From NCBI GenBank assembly GCA_003696125.1, contig RFHZ01000206.1, positions 1-5,098 of the forward strand: a stretch of DNA of 5,098 nt. The letters are read 5' to 3'. The stretch comes from Nitrospinota bacterium (GTDB lineage Bacteria; Tectomicrobia; Entotheonellia; J063). Below, one piece after another: positions 1 to 3,984 of this stretch. The notes below the pieces were generated by a model that ran no database searches, was not told where the DNA came from, and worked only from the letters and a program-made list of their open reading frames with translations. The position numbers and the translations under genes were made by a program. Numbering within the stretch: position 1 is the first letter of the stretch; each line of letters starts with the position of its first letter.

Positions 1-1
1 A

Positions 2-439
2 AGAGAATTGCGCGAGATGCTTTCCCCCCCTGTCTACGATCGCTTCTTCTCCTTTGCCTTTGTCCGCAACCCCTGGGACTGGCAGGTATCCCTCTACTTC
101 TATATGCTCAAGACCAGGGACCACTTTCAGCATCGACTCATTCACTCCATGCAGGGCTTTGAGGAGTATATCCGGTGGAGGGTGAGAGAAGATCGGCACC
201 TACAAAAAGATTTTGTCACCGATGAGGCGGGGAATCTGCTCGTGGACTTTGTGGGGAAGTACGAGAACCTGGAGCAGGATTTCGCCCAGGTCTGTGCCAG
301 GATCGGTATCCAGGCCGCTCTTCCCCATCTGAACCAGAGTGGGCACCGGAACTACCGGGAGTACTACAACGAGCGCACCAGGAATCTGGTCTATGACGCG
401 TTCAAAGAAGACATAGAGTTCTTCCACTATACGTTTTGA
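2..439 (+). CDS. Sulfotransferase family protein, C-terminal part (5' end outside window)
   Basis: The frame is open at the left edge, so this is the C-terminal ~145 residues of a larger protein; the TTG at position 8 is probably internal. Counting that TTG as residue 1, the segment FAFVRNPWDWQVSLY (residues 16-30) matches the 3'-phosphate-binding motif of PAPS-dependent sulfotransferases, with R20 and S28 as the expected phosphate contacts. A VDFVGKYENLEQDF segment (79-92) and a tail with LPHLNQS, YREYY and IEFFHYTF are typical of the Sulfotransfer_2 type found in polysaccharide clusters. The 5'-phosphosulfate-binding loop would lie upstream and cannot be seen. The inferred role is transfer of sulfate from PAPS to a sugar hydroxyl or other acceptor during surface-glycan synthesis; the acceptor is unknown. 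The family is fairly sure, the activity less so. It ends 79 bases before the next frame opens. Confidence 0.85.
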   Translation, partial: RELREMLSPPVYDRFFSFAFVRNPWDWQVSLYFYMLKTRDHFQHRLIHSMQGFEEYIRWRVREDRHLQKDFVTDEAGNLLVDFVGKYENLEQDFAQVCARIGIQAALPHLNQSGHRNYREYYNERTRNLVYDAFKEDIEFFHYTF

Positions 440-518
440 CCTGAAGAGAGACCAAGGGGAGATAAAGAAGAGGTCGCAAAAGGACCGACCGTAGTGGTGC
501 AGATGCCTATAGGCGAAC

Positions 519-1625
519 GTGCTGATGCAGAGCTGGATTGGAGGCTGCGAACAGTTGAAGGGTACAGGACGACTCCCCCAGGTTGAGGTGATCACCTTTC
601 TCGGGTACATGAAGGCCGTAGAATCTCGACTCTTACAAAGACTCTCCGCCGGAGGACATCTCCTCCGGAACCTGATAAGACGCAGAACCCCACGTGAACC
701 CGTTTCCCCAGATCCATTGAAATCCTCACCCCCCTTTACAAGGGAGGATAGGACGCTTCCGAAAGGAGCCTGCCGGCAAGAGACGGGGAGGGAAGAGGAG
801 AGCAAACCCTCCAGGCTCCCCATCGTTTTCATTCACTATGGAAACAGCGATTACCTGCAGCACAGTCTGAGGCAGGTAAAAAGGACCAACCCCCATTCTC
901 CCCTCTATCTCCTGGGGGATGAGAGCAACGACTGCTACGAAGAGGTGATCCACCACCCCTTTGCCGATTATGCGCAGGAAGCAGAGGCCTTTTCTCGTAT
1001 CTATAAACATTACAACACCACTCCCTTCCACTACGAACTCTTCAATTTCCAGCGCTGGTTCATCCTGCAGGAGTTTTTACACCATAACTACCTGGAACGC
1101 TGCCTGTACCTGGACTCGGATACCCTGTTCTATGCCGATGCCAGCAAAGAGCAGAAGAGGTTCGCCCCGTTCGATTTTACCCTGTCCAAGAAGACGAGTG
1201 GCTGCACCTTTTTCCTGAACAGGAGGGAGGCGCTGAACAACTTCTGCCGGTTCCTCACCGGTATATACACCAGAAGGGATCGCTACGCCTATGACAGGAT
1301 GGTAGCCCACTTTGCCCTCCGCCAGAAGCATCGACTGGAGGGGGGAGTCTGTGACATGACCGCTTTTGGCCTGTATGGCGAGCTCTATTTCGGCCATATC
1401 GGTGAGGTAGCCCTCATTAACGACGGGTCGATCTATGATCCCAACATCAACACACCGGATCCAGGATTTGCCATGCACGACGGGATCAAGAAGGTGATCT
1501 GGAAACAGGGGTATCCGTATGGCATACACCTGAAGACAGGCCAGGAGATCCGGTTCAATTCTCTCCAGTTTCAGGGAAGGGCTAAGCGATTGATGCCCCA
1601 TTTTCTCCAGGAGCCATACGCTTGA
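519..1625 (+). CDS. Glycosyltransferase-like protein (GT-A fold, DXD motif), start uncertain
   Basis: The recognisable protein begins near residue 100 with LPIVFIHYGNSDYL, a beta strand and first loop as in nucleotide-diphospho-sugar transferases. YLLGDESN (130-137) follows. The segment CLYLDSDTLFYAD (195-207) contains a DXD motif, D199 and D201, that normally binds the metal and sugar-nucleotide phosphates. GGVCDMTAFGLY (275-286) resembles a conserved acidic segment of related putative transferases. No signal peptide or membrane segment is evident, so it is probably cytoplasmic, adding a sugar to a lipid-linked glycan; donor and acceptor are unknown. In-frame starts are GTG 519, ATG 525 (weak AGGCGA eight bases upstream), ATG 609 without a good ribosome binding site, and TTG 717. 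None lies between 720 and 815, where homologues as I remember them would begin. About half of the Arg codons are AGA/AGG. The gene ends 22 bases before rfbF. The core is fairly sure; the N-terminus is not. Confidence 0.75.
   Translation: MLMQSWIGGCEQLKGTGRLPQVEVITFLGYMKAVESRLLQRLSAGGHLLRNLIRRRTPREPVSPDPLKSSPPFTREDRTLPKGACRQETGREEESKPSRLPIVFIHYGNSDYLQHSLRQVKRTNPHSPLYLLGDESNDCYEEVIHHPFADYAQEAEAFSRIYKHYNTTPFHYELFNFQRWFILQEFLHHNYLERCLYLDSDTLFYADASKEQKRFAPFDFTLSKKTSGCTFFLNRREALNNFCRFLTGIYTRRDRYAYDRMVAHFALRQKHRLEGGVCDMTAFGLYGELYFGHIGEVALINDGSIYDPNINTPDPGFAMHDGIKKVIWKQGYPYGIHLKTGQEIRFNSLQFQGRAKRLMPHFLQEPYA
586..597. repeat. Perfect 12-bp palindrome AGGTGATCACCT
   Basis: The two 6-base arms are exact reverse complements with no spacer, centred 17 bases before the ATG at 609. 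Its size and symmetry would suit a dimeric regulator or a restriction-type site, but no known operator is recognised. A palindrome of this length can also occur by chance. The sequence is certain; any function is a guess. Confidence 0.4.
649..668. repeat. Perfect 8-bp GC-rich hairpin with CATC loop
   Basis: CCGGAGGA (649-656) and TCCTCCGG (661-668) are exact reverse complements around the 4-base loop CATC. No T-run follows, so it is not a typical intrinsic terminator. In RNA the left arm contains the Shine-Dalgarno-like GGAGGA (651-656), which would be paired with TCCTCC. However, no ATG or GTG lies at a usable distance downstream, so a translational switch is not supported. Confidence 0.5.
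722..749. repeat. Interrupted palindrome resembling a dispersed CCCCTTTACAAGGG-type repeat
   Basis: The right arm AAGGGAGGAT (740-749) pairs with ATCCT (722-726) plus CCCTT (732-736). The left arm is interrupted by five unpaired bases (CACCC), and the loop is TAC. From memory, palindromes with a CCCCCTTTACAAAGGGGG core are scattered in many copies through some Deltaproteobacteria and Nitrospirota-like genomes. Only this one copy is visible here, so repeat status is inferred from resemblance. It lies within the doubtful N-terminal part of the glycosyltransferase frame. Confidence 0.45.
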
Positions 1626-1633
1626 AACAGGTG

Positions 1634-1640
1634 AAGGAGG
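1634..1640 (+). promoter_or_regulatory. Strong ribosome binding site of rfbF (AAGGAGG)
   Basis: A near-consensus Shine-Dalgarno sequence with a 7-base spacer fixes the rfbF start at ATG 1648. It is the best ribosome binding site in the window and contrasts with the poor sites before the glycosyltransferase and the epimerase gene. Confidence 0.85.
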
Positions 1641-1647
1641 TTAGACG

Positions 1648-2421
1648 ATGAAGGCAGTTATCCTGGCGGGAGGCTTTGGGTCTCGACTCTCAGAAGAGAC
1701 CGTCTTTCGCCCGAAACCGATGGTAGAGATCGGGGGCAAACCGATCCTGTGGCACATCATGAATATCTATGCCACGCATGGGGTGAAGGAGTTCGTCATC
1801 GCGCTGGGCTATAAGGGGGAAATGATCAAGGAGTACTTCCTCAACTTCTACGCCTTTAACAACGATATTTCGGTCGATCTGGCCGCAGGAAAGACGCTGA
1901 TCCACGATGGGAACCAGCCGGACTGGAAGATCCATCTGGTCGATACCGGGCTCTACACGCAGACCGGTGGTCGGCTCAAACGGCTGGCACCCTGGCTGGC
2001 CGAGGAGGAGACGTTCATGTTCACGTACGGGGATGGGGTGGCCGACATCGATATACAGGCGCTCCTGGCCTTCCATCATGCGCATGGAAAGCTGGCGACC
2101 GTCACCACGGTCCGGGTACCGGCCCGTTTCGGTCGTATCTCCTTTGACGGGGATCAGGTGGTCGATTTTTACGAGAAACCGCAATCGAGTGAAGGGTGGA
2201 TCAACGGGGGGTATTTCGTGCTGAACCGGAAGGTGATCGATTACATCACCGGGGATGAGACGGTCTGGGAGAGAGACCCCATAGAACAGCTCTCCCGGGA
2301 TGGACAGCTCGTCGGGTACCGGCACCGGGGGTTCTGGTCTTGTATGGATACCCTGAAGGAGAAGAACTATCTGGAGAACCTGTGGAACACGGGGAAAGCC
2401 CCCTGGAAGATCTGGGAGTAG
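1648..2421 (+). CDS. rfbF: Glucose-1-phosphate cytidylyltransferase (CDP-glucose synthase)
   Basis: The enzyme joins CTP and alpha-D-glucose-1-phosphate to give CDP-glucose and pyrophosphate (EC 2.7.7.33), the entry step to CDP-linked deoxysugars, in the cytoplasm. The 257 residues equal the length I recall for Salmonella RfbF (DdhA). The N-terminal nucleotide-binding signature is MKAVILAGGFGSRLSEET (1-18), followed by RPKPMVEIGGKPILWHIM (21-38). FTYGDGVAD (125-133) carries the expected metal-binding D129. EKP (176-178), INGGYFVL (185-192) and the FWSCMDTL segment (229-236), with the second likely metal ligand D234, are all in place. The C-terminus APWKIWE also matches the family. LSEET, rather than the dTDP-glucose pyrophosphorylase pattern, supports the cytidylyl type. 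The start is set by the strong upstream AAGGAGG. The stop lies 2 bases before the rfbG ATG, so the two are probably translationally coupled. Confidence 0.95.
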   Translation: MKAVILAGGFGSRLSEETVFRPKPMVEIGGKPILWHIMNIYATHGVKEFVIALGYKGEMIKEYFLNFYAFNNDISVDLAAGKTLIHDGNQPDWKIHLVDTGLYTQTGGRLKRLAPWLAEEETFMFTYGDGVADIDIQALLAFHHAHGKLATVTTVRVPARFGRISFDGDQVVDFYEKPQSSEGWINGGYFVLNRKVIDYITGDETVWERDPIEQLSRDGQLVGYRHRGFWSCMDTLKEKNYLENLWNTGKAPWKIWE

Positions 2422-2423
2422 CG

Positions 2424-3395
2424 ATGAACTGGAATCAATGTCGTGTCTTTGTTACCGGAGCCACCGGGATTGTCGGCTCCTGGCTGGTCAAGCAGCTCCT
2501 GCAAAAAGGAGCCTATCTGGTCACCCTTATCCGGGACTGGGATCCGCAAAGCGAGCTGATCCGGAGTGGCACCATCCGCCAGACCAGTGTGGTGCATGGA
2601 GCGCTCGAGGATTATGCTACCCTGGAGCGGGCGATCAACGAGCAGGAGATAGACACCGTCTTTCACCTGGGGGCCCAGACCATTGTGGGGACCGCGTTGC
2701 GCAATCCGCTCCCTACCTTTGAAGCCAATATCCGGGGCACGTACAACCTGTTGGAAGCCTGCCGGATACACCAGGACCTGGTCAAACGGGTGGTGGTGGC
2801 CAGCAGTGACAAGGCGTACGGTGAGGCTCCTATCCTCCCCTATACCGAAGAGATGCCGCTCCAGGGACAGCACCCCTACGATGTGAGCAAGAGCTGTACC
2901 GATCTGCTGGCCATGGCCTATGCCCATACCTATCACCTGCCGGTTACGGTTGCTCGCTGTGGCAACATCTATGGGGGAGGCGACCTCAACTGGAGCCGGA
3001 TCGTGCCCGGTACGATCCGTAGTGTCCTGCAGAACCGGCGACCGGTTCTGCGTAGCGATGGGCAATATACACGCGATTACCTCTTTGTCCTCGATGTGGT
3101 GGAGGCCTACCTCCTGCTCGCCTCCCGTACTCCAGAAGAGGGGATCCGGGGGGAGGCGTTCAACTTCAGCACCGAGCATCCGGTACAGGTACTCGATATT
3201 ACACAGAGGATCCTCTCCCTGATGGAGCGCACCGATCTGGAACCGCACATCTTGAATCAAGCCAGGGCCGAGATCAGGGATCAGCACCTGGATGCGAGTA
3301 AGGCGAAACGCCTGCTCCACTGGAAAGCGCAGTACAGCCTGGAAGAAGGGCTTAGCAGGACGATCGACTGGTACCGGGCCTTCTTATCCACGTAA
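2424..3395 (+). CDS. rfbG: CDP-glucose 4,6-dehydratase (short form, extended SDR family)
   Basis: It converts CDP-glucose to CDP-4-keto-6-deoxyglucose using tightly bound NAD(+) (EC 4.2.1.45). The Rossmann motif is VTGATGIVGSW (10-20; G12, G15, G18). FHLGAQ (80-85) and the catalytic pair Y152/K156 in YDVSK follow. ASSDKAYG (126-133) carries S-D-K where dTDP-glucose dehydratases have T-D-E; the D-K pair is characteristic of CDP-glucose dehydratases. GNIYGGGDLNWSRIVP (180-195) matches the GGGDW...R(L/I)(I/V)P segment of RfbG. At 323 residues it is shorter than the roughly 357 of Salmonella RfbG, mainly through a shorter middle and C-terminal tail. The frame is open upstream to 2340, inside rfbF, but the ATG at 2424, five bases after GGGAG in the rfbF end, is the natural start because the protein then begins just before the first beta strand. 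A related NDP-sugar dehydratase or epimerase is the main alternative. Confidence 0.88.
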   Translation: MNWNQCRVFVTGATGIVGSWLVKQLLQKGAYLVTLIRDWDPQSELIRSGTIRQTSVVHGALEDYATLERAINEQEIDTVFHLGAQTIVGTALRNPLPTFEANIRGTYNLLEACRIHQDLVKRVVVASSDKAYGEAPILPYTEEMPLQGQHPYDVSKSCTDLLAMAYAHTYHLPVTVARCGNIYGGGDLNWSRIVPGTIRSVLQNRRPVLRSDGQYTRDYLFVLDVVEAYLLLASRTPEEGIRGEAFNFSTEHPVQVLDITQRILSLMERTDLEPHILNQARAEIRDQHLDASKAKRLLHWKAQYSLEEGLSRTIDWYRAFLST

Positions 3396-3419
3396 CAATC
3401 TGGTGAAGCGAGTGAGCAG

Positions 3420-3950
3420 ATGATCTTTACGGAAACCCGGCTCCCAGGAGCGTACATCATCACCCTGGAAAAGCGGGAAGACGAGCGAGGGTTCTTTGCC
3501 CGCACCTGGTGTCAACAGGAGTTTGCCGCCCATGGCTTAAACCCGCGGGTCGTGCAGTGTAACCTCTCCTTCAATAAGCAGAAGGGAACGCTGCGGGGCA
3601 TGCACTACCAGATCGCCCCCTATGCGGAGAGCAAGCTGGTACGGTGTACCAGGGGAGCCATCTACGATGTGATCATCGATCTGCGACCAGACTCCCCTAC
3701 CCACAGGCAGTGGATCGGGGTCCGGCTCTGCGCAGACGATTACACCATGCTCTATGTGCCTGAACACTTTGCCCATGGCTTTCAGACCCTGGAAGACAGC
3801 TCAGAGGTCACCTATCAGGTCTCCCAGTTCTATACCCCGACCGCAGAACGCGGTGTACGCTATGACGACCCGGCCTTTGGTATCGAGTGGCCGCTGGCCG
3901 TGCAGACGATTTCGGAAAAGGATAAACACTGGCCCGATTACACCCTATAA
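3420..3950 (+). CDS. rfbC: RmlC/RfbC-family cupin epimerase (dTDP-4-dehydrorhamnose 3,5-epimerase-like)
   Basis: The family epimerises C3 and/or C5 of NDP-4-keto-6-deoxyhexoses. The 176 residues are near the family's usual ~180. DERGFFARTW (21-30) is the substrate-binding start of the cupin. LRGMHYQ (58-64) carries R59 and the catalytic base H62. K72, H119 (in PEHFAHGF), Y132 (the expected catalytic acid) and D168 (in ISEKD, partner of H62) are all present, so the active site looks complete. RmlC proper has RGFFFES-type sequence, whereas this has RGFFART, a common variant. No dTDP-rhamnose genes are visible, but CDP-glucose genes adjoin it, so I infer that a CDP-linked 4-keto-sugar is the substrate. 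Whether it acts at C3, C5 or both cannot be read from the sequence. It starts 24 bases after rfbG with no clear Shine-Dalgarno sequence, and is probably read as part of the same operon. Confidence 0.87.
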   Translation: MIFTETRLPGAYIITLEKREDERGFFARTWCQQEFAAHGLNPRVVQCNLSFNKQKGTLRGMHYQIAPYAESKLVRCTRGAIYDVIIDLRPDSPTHRQWIGVRLCADDYTMLYVPEHFAHGFQTLEDSSEVTYQVSQFYTPTAERGVRYDDPAFGIEWPLAVQTISEKDKHWPDYTL

Positions 3951-3973
3951 GTGGTACGGGCTGACTCTAAGAA

Positions 3974-3978
3974 AAGGA
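3974..3978 (+). promoter_or_regulatory. Ribosome binding site (AAGGA) of the terminal oxidoreductase gene
   Basis: AAGGA with a 6-base spacer supports ATG 3985 as the start of the last gene. It lies in the 34-base gap after the epimerase stop. Confidence 0.7.
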
Positions 3979-3984
3979 ACAGCA

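Larger units (their letters stand above)
440..815 (+). other. Palindrome-rich stretch of doubtful coding status before the glycosyltransferase core
   Basis: Positions 440-518 lie between genes; they are purine-rich at first and include the perfect 10-bp palindrome GCCTATAGGC at 505-514. Positions 519-815 are open in the glycosyltransferase frame, but the translation (about 99 residues, rich in Arg, Pro and Ser) has no domain I recognise. The stretch holds three further inverted repeats, listed separately. I see no convincing sigma-70 promoter: TTGAGG at 583-588 lies 17 bases before TACATG at 606-611, which is a poor -10. It may be a 5' leader, a decayed gene, or a genuine but unconserved N-terminal extension. 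The overlap with the CDS entry is deliberate. Confidence 0.5.

Noticed and set aside
472-490. Weak inverted repeat GGTCG...CGACC in the first intergenic gap
   Set aside because: Only five paired bases with a nine-base loop, which is expected by chance.
649-668. Intrinsic terminator at the GC-rich hairpin
   Set aside because: No T-run follows the stem, and the next bases (AACCTGATAAG) are not U-rich in RNA.
200-832. Minus-strand open frame spanning the sulfotransferase end and the doubtful region
   Set aside because: It overlaps well-supported sulfotransferase coding sequence, and its translation looks random. It was considered as a possible gene explaining 440-815, but nothing supports it.
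2340-2423. Upstream extension of rfbG into rfbF
   Set aside because: It would add 28 residues overlapping rfbF with no family counterpart. The ATG at 2424 starts just before the first Rossmann strand.
2367-3320. Minus-strand open frame of 317 codons opposite rfbG
   Set aside because: No recognisable motif and no plausible start signal. The plus strand carries full RfbG motifs throughout.
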